Assembly: GCF_902833045.1 (NCBI RefSeq)
Contig: NZ_CADFDU010000003.1
Span: 434,001-498,000, forward strand
Reading direction: 5' to 3'
DNA length: 64,000 nucleotides
From: Burkholderia sp. BCC0322
Lineage (GTDB): Bacteria > Pseudomonadota > Gammaproteobacteria > Burkholderiales > Burkholderiaceae
The notes beneath the pieces were generated by a model. It was not told the origin of the DNA. It worked only from the letters and a program-made list of their open reading frames with translations, and did not search any database. Below, piece after piece: positions 51,909-61,313 of the stretch. Positions within the stretch are counted from its first letter, which is position 1, and each line of letters starts with the position of its first letter. The position numbers and the translations under genes are program-made.

Positions 51909-52703
51909 TCACGCGATCGTGTCGACCACGCCGCCGTCCACCCGCAATGCGGCGCCCGTCGTCGCCGAAGCGAGCGGCGAGCACACGTAGACCACCAGGT
52001 TCGCGACTTCCTCGGGCGTCGCGGGCCGCTGGATGATCGAGCTCGAACGGTGGTTGCGCACGAAATCCACGGCCACGTCCTCGACGCTGCGGCCGGTTTC
52101 GTCGGCCGTTTCCTTCAGCAGCGCCCGCACGCCGTCCGACATCGTCGGCCCCGGCAGTACCGAGTTGACGGTCACGTGGGTGCCGGCCGCGAGCTTCGCG
52201 AGCCCGCGTGCGATCGACAACTGCGCGGTTTTCGTGAATCCGTAATGAATCATGTCGACCGGGATGTTCAGGCCGGATTCCGACGAAATGAACACGATGC
52301 GCCCGGCATTGCGTTCGATCATCCCCTTCAGGTAATGCCGCGCGAGGCGCACGCCGGACATCACGTTGGTCTGGAAGTAATGCTCCCATTCGGCGTCGTC
52401 GATCTCGAAGAACGCCTTCAGGCCGTAGATGCCCGCGTTGTTGACGAGGATGTCGGCCGCGGGTGTGTGCTGCGTGACGCGCGCAACGCCGGCGGCGTCG
52501 GACAGGTCGGCCGCGACGCCGTCGAAGTTCGCATCGGGGACGGCCGCGCGCAGGTGCGTGAGCGCGGACTGCACCGACGCATCGCTGCGGCCGTTGACGA
52601 TGACGCGCGCGCCGGCGCGCGCGAGCCCTTCGGCGATTGCGCGCCCGATACCGGCGGTGGAGGCGGTGACGACCGCGGTCTTGCCTTTCAGATCGATATG
52701 CAT
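51909..52703 (-). CDS. Short-chain dehydrogenase/reductase
   Basis: A 264-residue classical SDR: TASTAGIG at about 12-19 (cofactor loop), NNAGIYG near 90, catalytic Ser in FISSESG and Tyr-x-x-x-Lys in YGFTK around 156-160. NGRSD after beta2 favours NADP(H). It ends '...ATTGAALRVDGGVVDTIA', the usual SDR C-terminal DGG. Divergent from an AraC gene (170 bp between starts), which may regulate it. Substrate unknown. Confidence 0.88.
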   Translation of the reverse strand: MHIDLKGKTAVVTASTAGIGRAIAEGLARAGARVIVNGRSDASVQSALTHLRAAVPDANFDGVAADLSDAAGVARVTQHTPAADILVNNAGIYGLKAFFEIDDAEWEHYFQTNVMSGVRLARHYLKGMIERNAGRIVFISSESGLNIPVDMIHYGFTKTAQLSIARGLAKLAAGTHVTVNSVLPGPTMSDGVRALLKETADETGRSVEDVAVDFVRNHRSSSIIQRPATPEEVANLVVYVCSPLASATTGAALRVDGGVVDTIA

Positions 52704-52872
52704 GTGCGTGACGGGAGAGGAGTGAACGGGATCCGCCGCGGGTGTCGCAGCGGACGGAATTCAAAGCTTAGGCGAAATGGCGCGATCCGGCGTCGAAGCC
52801 GCCGATCCGGTTGCGCGGCGCCGCACAGTCTTGTACGGTGAGCGTTCGCCGTCCGAACCGGGAGCCCGCCGC

Positions 52873-53718
52873 GTGAGCCGTACCGCCAACCGATCCGTCG
52901 TCCCGTCGCCGTTCTGGCGTGATGCCGCGCTGCCGTTCATCGAGGCGCGCACCGTCGACGACGGCCGCGCGATCTGCTATGCGAAGCACACGCACGACAC
53001 GTTTTCGGTGGGGGCGATCGTCGGCGGCACGAGCACCTACGTGAACGGCGCGACGAACGAGCATGTCGGGCGCGGCGTGCTCGTGATCATCGATCCGGAA
53101 CAGGTGCACGCGTGCAATCCGTACGGCCCCGACGCATGGGCGTACCGGATGGTCTACGTCGACGTGCCGTGGCTCGCGCGGCTTCAGCATTCGCTGGGTC
53201 ACGATCCGAACAGCGATTTTCAAGGGTTTTCGGCGAAGTTGACGGAGCGGCGCGACCTGTTCGCGCAATTTGGCGGCTTTTACCGCACGCTCGTCGCGCC
53301 CGGCATCGATCCGCTCGGCAAGGCGAGCGCGGCGGTCGAGTTCTTCACGGCGCTGCACGGCGCGCTCGATCGGGAACTGCCCGGCCCGCGCGCCGGGGAC
53401 GACAACGCCCGGCTCGCGCGCGCGGCCGACTACATCGCCGCGCATTGCCGCGAGGGCATCACGCTCGATGCGATCTGCGCCGCGGCCGATCTGTCGCCGT
53501 CGTACCTGATCCGCGCGTTCAACGCCCGCTACGGGATGACGCCGCATGCCTTCCTGATCGATCGCCGCGTGCAGTACGGCCGCACGGAGCTGCGCCGCGG
53601 GCGGCCGATCGCCGAAGTCGCGCTGGACGCGGGCTTTGCCGACCAGGCGCATTTCCAGCGCGCGTTCCGGCGGATCGCAGCCGCGACGCCCGGCCAGTAC
53701 CGCAGCGCGACGAACTGA
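52873..53718 (+). CDS. AraC-family regulator with AraC-binding cupin domain
   Basis: A 281-residue protein with an N-terminal sugar/ligand cupin ('CYAKHTHDTFSVGAIVGGTSTYVNG') and two C-terminal AraC HTHs ('ITLDAICAAADLSPSYLIRAFNARYGMTPHAFL' and 'IAEVALDAGFADQAHFQRAFRR'). It starts at GTG 52873; the frame is open further upstream but that part is the SDR promoter. Similar regulators sit beside LysE exporters, and a LysE gene is convergent 10 bp away. Target could be either neighbour. Confidence 0.83.
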   Translation: MSRTANRSVVPSPFWRDAALPFIEARTVDDGRAICYAKHTHDTFSVGAIVGGTSTYVNGATNEHVGRGVLVIIDPEQVHACNPYGPDAWAYRMVYVDVPWLARLQHSLGHDPNSDFQGFSAKLTERRDLFAQFGGFYRTLVAPGIDPLGKASAAVEFFTALHGALDRELPGPRAGDDNARLARAADYIAAHCREGITLDAICAAADLSPSYLIRAFNARYGMTPHAFLIDRRVQYGRTELRRGRPIAEVALDAGFADQAHFQRAFRRIAAATPGQYRSATN

Positions 53719-53728
53719 ACGGCAAGCC

Positions 53729-54316
53729 CTACGCGTCGAGCAGGAACAGTGCGCTGCCCGCGAGCAGCAGCGCCATCAGCCGGTTGAACATGCGCATGTG
53801 CCGCGCGTTCGCCAGCCGGTGCCGCAGCGACGCGCCCGCATACGACCAGCATGCGATCGACGCAAAGCAGATCACCAGATACAGCGCGGCGAACTGCCAG
53901 ACCTGCGTGCGGTCCCCGTCGGCCGCATAGGCGCCCATCGCGGCCACGCACGCGAGCCACGCCTTCGGATTCAGCCACTGCATCGCCGCGCCGGCCGCCG
54001 CTGACGGGCCGGCCACGTCCGGGTCCGCAGACAGCCGGCCGTCATCGAGCGCGAGCCGCAACGCCATGTACAGCAGGAACGCGATTCCCGACCACTGCGT
54101 GGCGGTCGTCAGCACGGGCCAGCGCGCGAGCGCCGCGTGCAGCCCGAGGCCGATCAGCAGGAACAGCGCGACGAAGCCGAGCGTCGCGCCGGCCGCATAG
54201 CGCAGGCTCGCGCCGAGGCCGTGCCGTGCGCCGGCACTGAGCGCGACGATGTTGACGGGACCGGGGGTGATCGACGAGGCGAGCGCGAACGCGGCCATCG
54301 AAACCAGCATGCTCAT
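53729..54316 (-). CDS. LysE/RhtB-family amino-acid exporter
   Basis: A 195-residue inner-membrane exporter with about six helices. N-terminal 'AAFALASSITPGPVNIVALSAGARHG' is the LysE/RhtB signature (TPGPxN), and 'AMQWLNPKAWLACVAAMGAY' is the second conserved element. It exports an amino acid or derivative. ATG 54316 has GGAG 9 nt upstream and is better than the longer start at 54340. Convergent with the AraC gene. Confidence 0.88.
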   Translation of the reverse strand: MSMLVSMAAFALASSITPGPVNIVALSAGARHGLGASLRYAAGATLGFVALFLLIGLGLHAALARWPVLTTATQWSGIAFLLYMALRLALDDGRLSADPDVAGPSAAAGAAMQWLNPKAWLACVAAMGAYAADGDRTQVWQFAALYLVICFASIACWSYAGASLRHRLANARHMRMFNRLMALLLAGSALFLLDA

Positions 54317-54499
54317 TGATTGTCTCCATGCGAATGTCAAAGTCGCATCGAGACTAAAGAAGCCGCGCGTGTCGGTATTGAAGAAAACTGCCCTCGGCGT
54401 CGCTGTCGGGATTCACGTGACGCTGAACCGGTCGCCGCGCGCACCGGCGACCGAAAGTCGTTGGAAGCACCGTTGCAGCCGCAGTCGTCGAGTCTCACG

Positions 54500-55762
54500 T
54501 CACGGACGGGCGGGAGTCGCGAGCGCGTCGAACACGTCGGCTTCCGGAAACTGCAGCCACGACGCCGGGCCTGCATCGATTTCTTCGACCGTCAGCAGAC
54601 ATGCATCGAGTTCGCGACGCAACCGGACGTGATCGATCGACTGCCCGATGAACACGATCTCCTGCCGGCAATCGCCGGTCGGCTCCTCCCACTTTTTCAG
54701 CACGCCGTCGCGACGATAGTCGTCGTGCGGCCAGTCCGATCGAGGAACGAATCGCCACCATCGCCCGACGTAACCCCACTGGAACGCGCCGCCCGTTTGC
54801 ACGAGCATGGCGATGTCGGCATACCGGTGCGCAGCCCAGGCATATCCCTTGCAGCGAAGCAGCCGGCCGTTGGCCCAGGGGCGACGCAGCCACGCGAGCA
54901 GGCGCGCCGGATGAAACGGCGCACGTTCGTGATAAGTCCACGATGCGATCCCGTACGCGTCCGATTCCGAGGGGCGTTCGTCGGCCTGCATGCGTTGCAT
55001 CCATCCCGGCGATTCGACGAGCGCCGGGAGATCGAAACGCCGCGTATCGAGGACGTCTGACGGATCGATCTCGCCGTGCCGCATCGGCAGGATTCGCGCG
55101 GACGGATTCAGCGATGCAAGGAGGGCGCGCAGCCGGTCGAAACCTGCGTCGCCGATCCGGTCGAGTCGGCTCACGAGGATCACGTTCGCGTATTCGACTT
55201 GTTCGATCAGCAGGTCCGACAGCTTGCGCGGCGGACCGGAATCGCTGCCGCTCGCGAGCGTGGCGTCGTGCGTGACCGGTTCAGCCGACGCGATCATGTC
55301 CTCGAACGTCTCGCCGTTGACCACCGTGACGAGCGTGTCCAGCCGCGCGAGTTCGCTGAGGCTGAAACCGTCGCGGTCGAGGAACGCGAACGTCTCCGCA
55401 ACCGGCATCGGCTCCGAGATACCGGTCGACTCGATCAGCAGATAGTCGAAGCAACGCTGCCGCGCGAGCGTGCTGATCTGCTCGAGCAGATCGGCGCGCA
55501 GCGTGCAGCAGATGCAGCCGTTGCTCATTTCGACGAGTTCGTCCTCGCCTCGACGCAGCTCGACGTTGCGCCGCACGTCGTCGGCATCGACGTTCACTTC
55601 GCTCATGTCGTTGACGATCACGGCAACCTTCAGGCCGGCGCGGTTGCGCAGGATGTGGTTCAGCAACGTCGTCTTCCCGGCGCCGAGGAAGCCGGACAGC
55701 ACGGTGACCGGAATCCTCGGCGGCGCGGCGGCCGCCGCTTGTCGATGCTCCGGCGTCGTCAT
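54500..55762 (-). CDS. CobW-family GTPase, nitrile hydratase activator / metal chaperone
   Basis: A 420-residue COG0523 protein. P-loop GFLGAGKTT at 24-32, the metal-binding motif C83-x-C85-C86 (NGCICCTL) and a C-terminal CobW_C domain with '[26 protein letters not shown]' at about 288-313. Iron-type nitrile hydratases need such an activator (p44k/P47K) with a CxCC motif to load iron into the alpha subunit. Its ATG overlaps the nthB stop, so it is made with the enzyme. Last gene of the leftward trio. Confidence 0.88.
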   Translation of the reverse strand: MTTPEHRQAAAAAPPRIPVTVLSGFLGAGKTTLLNHILRNRAGLKVAVIVNDMSEVNVDADDVRRNVELRRGEDELVEMSNGCICCTLRADLLEQISTLARQRCFDYLLIESTGISEPMPVAETFAFLDRDGFSLSELARLDTLVTVVNGETFEDMIASAEPVTHDATLASGSDSGPPRKLSDLLIEQVEYANVILVSRLDRIGDAGFDRLRALLASLNPSARILPMRHGEIDPSDVLDTRRFDLPALVESPGWMQRMQADERPSESDAYGIASWTYHERAPFHPARLLAWLRRPWANGRLLRCKGYAWAAHRYADIAMLVQTGGAFQWGYVGRWWRFVPRSDWPHDDYRRDGVLKKWEEPTGDCRQEIVFIGQSIDHVRLRRELDACLLTVEEIDAGPASWLQFPEADVFDALATPARP

Positions 55763-56412
55763 GCGCTCTGCCCGGACGCGCGATCCAGGTAGCCTTCGAA
55801 CAGGTCGACCACAACGTAACCGTCGTCGGCGGCGGCGCCCCACAGATCCTTCACGCGGAACTCGACATGATAGGTCGGCTGATGCGCGGCTCCGGTGTCG
55901 CCGTGGCCGATCGCGTCCGGGAAGGGCCACGATTCGGTCGTCCGGTGCAGCACGATGCCTTCCTTGCCGCGAACGTAGCCCGGCGCGCGGATGTGTCCGC
56001 TGACGTATTCGTCGCGAACGACGATGCGATCGCCGACCTCGAACCGCGTCGAGTCGGGCGGTGCCGCCCGGCCGCCGGATTTCGGCGGGTTTGCGAGCCG
56101 GAAATGCGAACCGAGCGCGCGGTCGAGCTCGTCCTGCGTGAGCACGCCGGTTTCGACGAGCAAGGTGGCCGTCGCGATCACGTAGCGCTCGTAGTAGCGC
56201 GTGCCGACGTGCTGGCGCACGTCGATGCGTTCGACTGCGTGACGTACCTCGTCGACGCTGAATTTTTTCAGTGGGTCCACGCCGACGAACATCAGGCTGT
56301 ACGCGAGATGCTCCCAGTCTTCCTTGAAGACCGGCTTGTAGCCGAGACTGTTGATCGTGTGCGGCACCGGGCCGAAACCCTGGAATCCGCCGAGGTCGTG
56401 AAAGCCGTCCAT
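55759..56412 (-). CDS. nthB: Nitrile hydratase beta subunit
   Basis: A 217-residue beta subunit beginning [16 protein letters not shown], the standard start. The N-terminal arm wraps the alpha subunit, and the C-terminal SH3-like barrel includes '[32 protein letters not shown]' (in parts, residues 123-154) with the conserved Arg contacting the metal cluster, then '[12 protein letters not shown]'. It pairs with NthA to hydrate nitriles to amides. It lies 43 nt after nthA; its stop overlaps the activator start. Confidence 0.93.
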   Translation of the reverse strand: MDGFHDLGGFQGFGPVPHTINSLGYKPVFKEDWEHLAYSLMFVGVDPLKKFSVDEVRHAVERIDVRQHVGTRYYERYVIATATLLVETGVLTQDELDRALGSHFRLANPPKSGGRAAPPDSTRFEVGDRIVVRDEYVSGHIRAPGYVRGKEGIVLHRTTESWPFPDAIGHGDTGAAHQPTYHVEFRVKDLWGAAADDGYVVVDLFEGYLDRASGQSA

Positions 56413-56455
56413 ATGTGACTCCGAGATGAAGGTCGAAAGCGAAACGTGGTGCGAG

Positions 56456-57055
56456 TCAGTGCACGCGCGGCAGCGCCACGCCGATCAGCACGTCCTTCGT
56501 GACGAGCGTGCGCAGTTGTTCCTCGGTCATGTGCTCACTGCCGGCCGGCCGCACCGGCAGCACGAGATAGCGGCTTTCGGCGGTCGTATCCCAGACCTTC
56601 ACGACGACGTCGTCGGGCAGGTCGGTGCCGAGTTCGCGCAGCACCGTGCGCCCTTCGCGGACGAGTCGCGCACGATATTCGAAGCCCTTGTACCACTCGG
56701 GCGGCAGCCCGAGCACCGGCCAGTTCGTGCATGAGCACAGGCTGCAGACGATCACGTTCTTCAGCGTCGGCGTGTCTTCGAGCGCGACGATGTATTCGCC
56801 CTGCGGCCCGGTGTGGCCGAACTGCGCGCACGCGGCCGTGCCGTCCTTCAGCAGCAGTTCGCGAAACGCCGGGTCGACCCACGCGCGCGCGACGATGCGT
56901 GCGCCGTTGGCCGGATCCCAGGTCGTGGACATCAGCTCGGTCAGGCCTTCGATATAGCCGTCGGGGATCAGGTTCTTCTCTTTCATCACGCGAAACAGCG
57001 CCCAGGCACGTTCGCCGGGCGTCGAGGCTGTTTCCGCGGAAGGGATCGCGCTCAT
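56456..57055 (-). CDS. nthA: Nitrile hydratase alpha subunit, iron-type
   Basis: A 199-residue alpha subunit. The metal-binding claw is V-C104-S-L-C107-S-C109-T; Ser at position 105 is the mark of iron-type enzymes (cobalt enzymes have Thr). C107 and C109 are the cysteines oxidised to sulfinic/sulfenic acids in known enzymes. 'AFRELLLKDGTAACAQFG' and 'WPVLGLPPEWYK' are also typical. It is the first gene of the leftward nthA-nthB-activator operon, divergent from the oxd branch. Confidence 0.94.
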   Translation of the reverse strand: MSAIPSAETASTPGERAWALFRVMKEKNLIPDGYIEGLTELMSTTWDPANGARIVARAWVDPAFRELLLKDGTAACAQFGHTGPQGEYIVALEDTPTLKNVIVCSLCSCTNWPVLGLPPEWYKGFEYRARLVREGRTVLRELGTDLPDDVVVKVWDTTAESRYLVLPVRPAGSEHMTEEQLRTLVTKDVLIGVALPRVH

Positions 57056-57569
57056 CGTGGGGTTCCTTGTGGTGGTTCGGGTCGACCGCCGCCATCGCGT
57101 TGGTACTGCCGTGGCGGGGCGGGGAAGCGTGGTGTCGGTCACGCTCGACGAGCAGGGTAAGAAGAGAAAAAGCGCGGTTCTTTGCCGGCACGGATCGGAA
57201 ACTATGCTGAGACGGCCCCGTGGCGCGGCAGGGGCCGACGCGCAACGGAGGCCCGGCGATTCGTGGCATCGACAGGGCGCCCGGCACGCAACGGCGGCCG
57301 CCGGTGCACGTTGTGCGACCGCCGTATGGCACGGGTCGCGGAGGTCCGCCACAGCCAATTTCTTGTTCCGCCGGAAAACAGAAATGCGGATTTTGCCTTT
57401 CTATTCTCACCCTCAAGCGACGGCCGTTCGATGTCGCGAATCGCCGGTACTCCCGCAGTAACGGCGGAACAACAGTCAGCCAACACCCCGCGATTCCACC
57501 GTCCGGCAACGATTTCCGTTCGTCGTACGTCGAGCGTGGCGGTGTCTGCGCATCCAGGTGAGGAGCATG
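57056..57569. other. Divergent regulatory region of the aldoxime/nitrile locus (514 bp)
   Basis: No credible gene. It separates leftward nthA from the rightward channel-oxd-amidase genes, so both promoters should lie here. An AT-richer stretch at 57350-57410 with TTGTTC at about 57363 and TTGCCG...TATGCT at 57182-57208 (15-bp spacing) are possible promoter elements. Imperfect GCGGATTTTGCC-like repeats might bind the AraC regulator encoded at the far end. Confidence 0.45.
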
Positions 57570-58463
57570 ATGGGCAACGTCAACAGAATGAAACTGAAGC
57601 GATTCGCGCGCTGGATCGGCTTGTCGCTGATGGCCGTCGCATCGCATTACGCGGGCGCGGTCGAGGTCGATCCCGGCGATTACGAGCAGTATCCGGCCGG
57701 CGCGACGATCGGCGTGCTGTACTACAACTACTCCGCGACGAACGCCTACTACGCGAACGGCCACCGGACGTCGGATTTCGACCTGCAGTCCAATATCGGC
57801 ATCGCCCGCCTGCTGCATGTGTTCCAGCTCACCGACAGGCTCACGATCGATCCGCAGGTGTTGCTGCCGTTCGGTCACGTCAGCAGCTTCGGCAACGCCG
57901 GTGCGCTTGGCAGTACGAATGGTGTCGGCGACGTGATCCTGACCGCACCGTTGAAATTCCGCCTGAACGACGCGAAGGACGTCGTCGCCGCGACGATCTA
58001 CGTCTACGCGCCGACAGGGAGCTACGACCAGAACCGCGGTCTCAATCTCGGCGCCAACCGCTGGTCGCTCGATTTCCAGGCGGCCTACATCAAGCACTTT
58101 TCGCCGCAGTGGGCGCTCGATCTCGTCGGCGACGCGATCTGGTACGGCAACAACACGTCGTACGGCGCGAGCGGCACGACGCTGCATCAGCGGATGAGCT
58201 ACAGCGCACAGGCGATGGTGCGTTACATGCCCGATCCGGGCACGTCGCTCGGGATCGGCATCACGCAGCTCTGGGGCGGTGAAACGAGCGTGGACGGCGC
58301 GGACAACAACGACGCGCTTCGCACGACGCACATGCGGATCACCGCGGCGAAATTCGTGACGCAGTCCGATCAGGTGCAAATCCAGCTCGGCACCGATCTG
58401 AGCGTGCGCAACGGCCCGAAGAACAGTCTGCTCGCCGGCCTGCGTTACGCACACATCTTCTGA
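57570..58463 (+). CDS. Outer-membrane channel, phenol meta-pathway (MetA_deg) family
   Basis: A 297-residue exported protein. The leader MGNVNRMKLKRFARW plus a hydrophobic stretch ends AGA (cut before VEVDPGDYE). The body is aromatic-rich, alternating beta strands with 'YAPTGSYDQNRGLNLGANRWSLDFQ' (about 146-170), the family signature, and ends AHIF. Such proteins are thought to carry aromatic or nitrile substrates across the outer membrane. ATG 57570 has AGGAG five nt ahead; ATG 57567 and GTG 57558 also exist. First gene of the rightward branch. Confidence 0.82.
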   Translation: MGNVNRMKLKRFARWIGLSLMAVASHYAGAVEVDPGDYEQYPAGATIGVLYYNYSATNAYYANGHRTSDFDLQSNIGIARLLHVFQLTDRLTIDPQVLLPFGHVSSFGNAGALGSTNGVGDVILTAPLKFRLNDAKDVVAATIYVYAPTGSYDQNRGLNLGANRWSLDFQAAYIKHFSPQWALDLVGDAIWYGNNTSYGASGTTLHQRMSYSAQAMVRYMPDPGTSLGIGITQLWGGETSVDGADNNDALRTTHMRITAAKFVTQSDQVQIQLGTDLSVRNGPKNSLLAGLRYAHIF

Positions 58464-58558
58464 CGACCCGCGTGCGCCGGGATACGCCCGGTGCATCTCG
58501 CTCCGTGTCCCCAACGTCGATACCTCGACATCCGATTCCCTTTCCAGAGAGGTCACGC

Positions 58559-59611
58559 ATGGAATCCGCCATCGACAAACACCTGATCTGCCCGCGGACG
58601 CTGTCGCGCCGCGTCGCCGACGATTACCAGCCACCGTTCCCGATGTATGTCGCCCGGGCCGCCGAAGACCTGAGCCAGGTCGTGATGGGCTATTTCGGCG
58701 TGCAGTATCGCGGCGCCGACAAGCGCGCCACGGCGCTGGCCGCGTTGCGCCGGATCGTCGCCGATTTCGGTGCGCAGGACGGCCCGAACAACTTCGATCT
58801 GACACAACACACCGACGACCAAGGCTACGAGAACCTGATCGCCGTCGGCTACTGGCGCGATCCGGCCGCGTATGCGCGCTGGATTGCGTTGCCGGCACTC
58901 GCCGACTGGTGGGCCTCCGACGCGCGTCTCGCGGACGGGATCGGCTACTTCCGGGAAATCGTCGCGCCGCGCGCCGAGCAGTTCGAGACGCTCTACGCAT
59001 TCACGAGCGATTTCCCCGGCGTCGGCGCGATCATGGACGGCGTCAGCGGCGAGATCGAGGAGCACGGCTACTGGGGATCGATGCGCGACCGGTTCCCGAT
59101 CTCGCAGACGGACTGGATGCGCGCGGACGGCGAGTTGCGCGTCGTCGAGGGCGATCCGGCCCGTGGCGGCCGCGTGGTCGTACTGGCACACGACAACATC
59201 GCGCTGATTCGCTCCGGCCAGGACTGGCGCGCGGCCGAGCGCGACGAGCGCCGACTGTATCTCGAGGAGATCGAGCCGACGCTGCGCAGCGGGATGGAAT
59301 TTCTGCGCGACAACGGCGCGGACGTCGGCTGCTACAGCAATCGCTACGTGCGCTCGATCGATCTCGACGGCAACGTGCTCGACGAGAGCTACAACATCGG
59401 CCACTGGCGCTCGCTCGACCGCCTCGAGCGCTGGGCCGAATCCCATCCGACGCACCTGCGGATCTTCGTCACGTTCTTCCGCGTCGTGACCGGGCTGTCG
59501 AAACTGCGGCTGTATCACGAGGTGTCCGTCTTCGACGCCAAGCATCAGGTTTACGAATACGTGAACTGCCATCCGCGCACCGGACTGATGCGCGACGCCG
59601 TCACCCGCTGA
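58559..59611 (+). CDS. oxd: Aldoxime dehydratase (haem)
   Basis: A 350-residue haem b enzyme that dehydrates aldoximes to nitriles. All residues known for this family fall at the canonical numbers: R178 and S219 in the active site, the proximal haem ligand H299 (HPTHLRIF) and catalytic H320 (RLYHEV). Also seen: 'GYFGVQYRG' near 44 and 'DNGADVGCYSNRYVR' near 251. CCAGAGAGG precedes ATG. It supplies the nitrile for NthAB and lies 95 nt after the channel gene and 46 nt before the amidase gene. Confidence 0.94.
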   Translation: MESAIDKHLICPRTLSRRVADDYQPPFPMYVARAAEDLSQVVMGYFGVQYRGADKRATALAALRRIVADFGAQDGPNNFDLTQHTDDQGYENLIAVGYWRDPAAYARWIALPALADWWASDARLADGIGYFREIVAPRAEQFETLYAFTSDFPGVGAIMDGVSGEIEEHGYWGSMRDRFPISQTDWMRADGELRVVEGDPARGGRVVVLAHDNIALIRSGQDWRAAERDERRLYLEEIEPTLRSGMEFLRDNGADVGCYSNRYVRSIDLDGNVLDESYNIGHWRSLDRLERWAESHPTHLRIFVTFFRVVTGLSKLRLYHEVSVFDAKHQVYEYVNCHPRTGLMRDAVTR

Positions 59612-59657
59612 ATCCCGCCGGCGCCGGCGGCGCCGCTTACCGAACTGGAGAACGTCG

Positions 59658-61184
59658 ATGGCCATCAAACGCCCGACTCGCGAACAACTGTCCGACATTG
59701 CAGCCGGTTTCGGCTTTCATGTCGATTCCCGCCAACTCGCCGAATACGACGATGCCCTGCAGGCGAACTTCGATGCGTACGACGCCATCGACGCGCTGCC
59801 CGACTATCTGCCAATCGTCGCGTATCCGCGCACGCCCGGCTACCGCCCGGAAGGCGACGAGAACCGTTACGGCGCGTGGGCGCGCAAGAGCACGATCCAC
59901 GGTGCCGCGGAGGGCAAGCTGCGCGGCAAGACGGTGGTCGTGAAAGACAACATCTGCGTTGCCGGCGTGCCGATGCGCAACGGCGCGAGCACGTTCGAGG
60001 GCTACGTGCCCGACGTCGATGCGACCGTCGTCACCCGGGTGCTCGACGCAGGCGGCACGATCGCCGGCAAGTCGACCTGCGAGTACTACTGCTTTTCCGG
60101 CGGCTCGCACACGAGCGCGTCGGGGCCGGTGCACAATCCGCGCAAGGCAGGGCACTCGTCCGGCGGCTCGTCGTCAGGCAGCGGCGCGCTGGTCGCGAGC
60201 GGCGAGGTCGACATGGCGCTCGGCGGCGACCAGGGCGGCTCGGTCAGGATCCCGTCCGCCTATTGCGGCATCTACGGGATGAAGCCGACGCACGGGCTCG
60301 TGCCGTACACCGGCGCGATGCCGATCGAGGCAACCGTCGATCATCTGGGGCCGATGACGAGCAACGTGCTCGACAACGCGCTGCTGCTCGATGTCATCGC
60401 GGGCGACGACGGACTCGATCCGCGCCAACGGGCGTTGCCGCCGCGCGCCGATTATCTCGGCGCGATCCGCGACGGCATCGCGGGACTGCGGATCGGCATC
60501 CTGCGCGAGGCGTTCGGGCTCGCGAATGCGGAGCAAGTGGTCGACGAGGCGGTGCTGGCCGCCACGCACCGGTTGCGCAAGCTGGGCGCGAGCGTCGACG
60601 AAGTGTCGGTGCCGCTGCATGCCGCCGGCACCGCGATCTGGCTGCCGATTGCGGCCGAGGGAGCGACGCAGCAGATGATGAAGGGCAACAGCCACGGTTT
60701 CAACTGGGGCGGCCTGTACGTGACCGGCATGATCGATCATCACGCGGGCTGGCGCGAGCGGGCCGATGAGTTGCCGGATACCGTGAAGGTGACGATGCTG
60801 CTCGGCGAATATTTCACGAGCCGGTATCGCGGGCGCTACTACGCGAAGTGCCAGAACCTCGCGCGGCGCTTGCGATCGGCTTACGACGCGGCGCTGCAGT
60901 CGTATGACGTATTGGTGATGCCGACCGTACCGATGCGCGCGTCGAAGCTGCCGGAGCCCGGTTGTGCGATGTCCGAGTCGCTGACGAGGGCGTTCGAGAT
61001 GCTCGCGAATACCGCGCCGTTCGACGTGTCCGGGCATCCGGCGATGTCGCTGCCGTGCGGGGTAGCCGACGACCTGCCGATCGGGCTGCAACTGGTCGGG
61101 CGCCGTTTCGACGAGGCGACGCTATATCGCGTTGCGTATGCGTATGAACAGTCTTCCGACTGGCGTCGGACGACATGCTCATGA
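59658..61184 (+). CDS. Amidase of the amidase-signature family
   Basis: A 508-residue amidase completing the path from amide to carboxylate plus ammonia. The Ser-cisSer-Lys triad is K96 (VVVKDN), S171 (within GHSSGGSSSG) and S195 (GGDQGGSVR), at the same numbers as in nitrile-hydratase-linked rhodococcal amidases. N-terminal 'EQLSDIAAGFGFHVDSRQLAEY' is typical of that subgroup. CTGGAG lies about 7 nt before ATG. It is encoded directly after oxd. Confidence 0.92.
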   Translation: MAIKRPTREQLSDIAAGFGFHVDSRQLAEYDDALQANFDAYDAIDALPDYLPIVAYPRTPGYRPEGDENRYGAWARKSTIHGAAEGKLRGKTVVVKDNICVAGVPMRNGASTFEGYVPDVDATVVTRVLDAGGTIAGKSTCEYYCFSGGSHTSASGPVHNPRKAGHSSGGSSSGSGALVASGEVDMALGGDQGGSVRIPSAYCGIYGMKPTHGLVPYTGAMPIEATVDHLGPMTSNVLDNALLLDVIAGDDGLDPRQRALPPRADYLGAIRDGIAGLRIGILREAFGLANAEQVVDEAVLAATHRLRKLGASVDEVSVPLHAAGTAIWLPIAAEGATQQMMKGNSHGFNWGGLYVTGMIDHHAGWRERADELPDTVKVTMLLGEYFTSRYRGRYYAKCQNLARRLRSAYDAALQSYDVLVMPTVPMRASKLPEPGCAMSESLTRAFEMLANTAPFDVSGHPAMSLPCGVADDLPIGLQLVGRRFDEATLYRVAYAYEQSSDWRRTTCS

Positions 61185-61313
61185 CGTGCCCGGCGCGGTA
61201 GCGCGTCGCCGCTGCGCCGCGTGTCGGTCCGACCGGCCACGCGGCGGACGCGGCCATCGATTGGACAATGCGCTTTTGAACGGGCACGCTACCGGCTGCG
61301 TGTTTGCTAACCC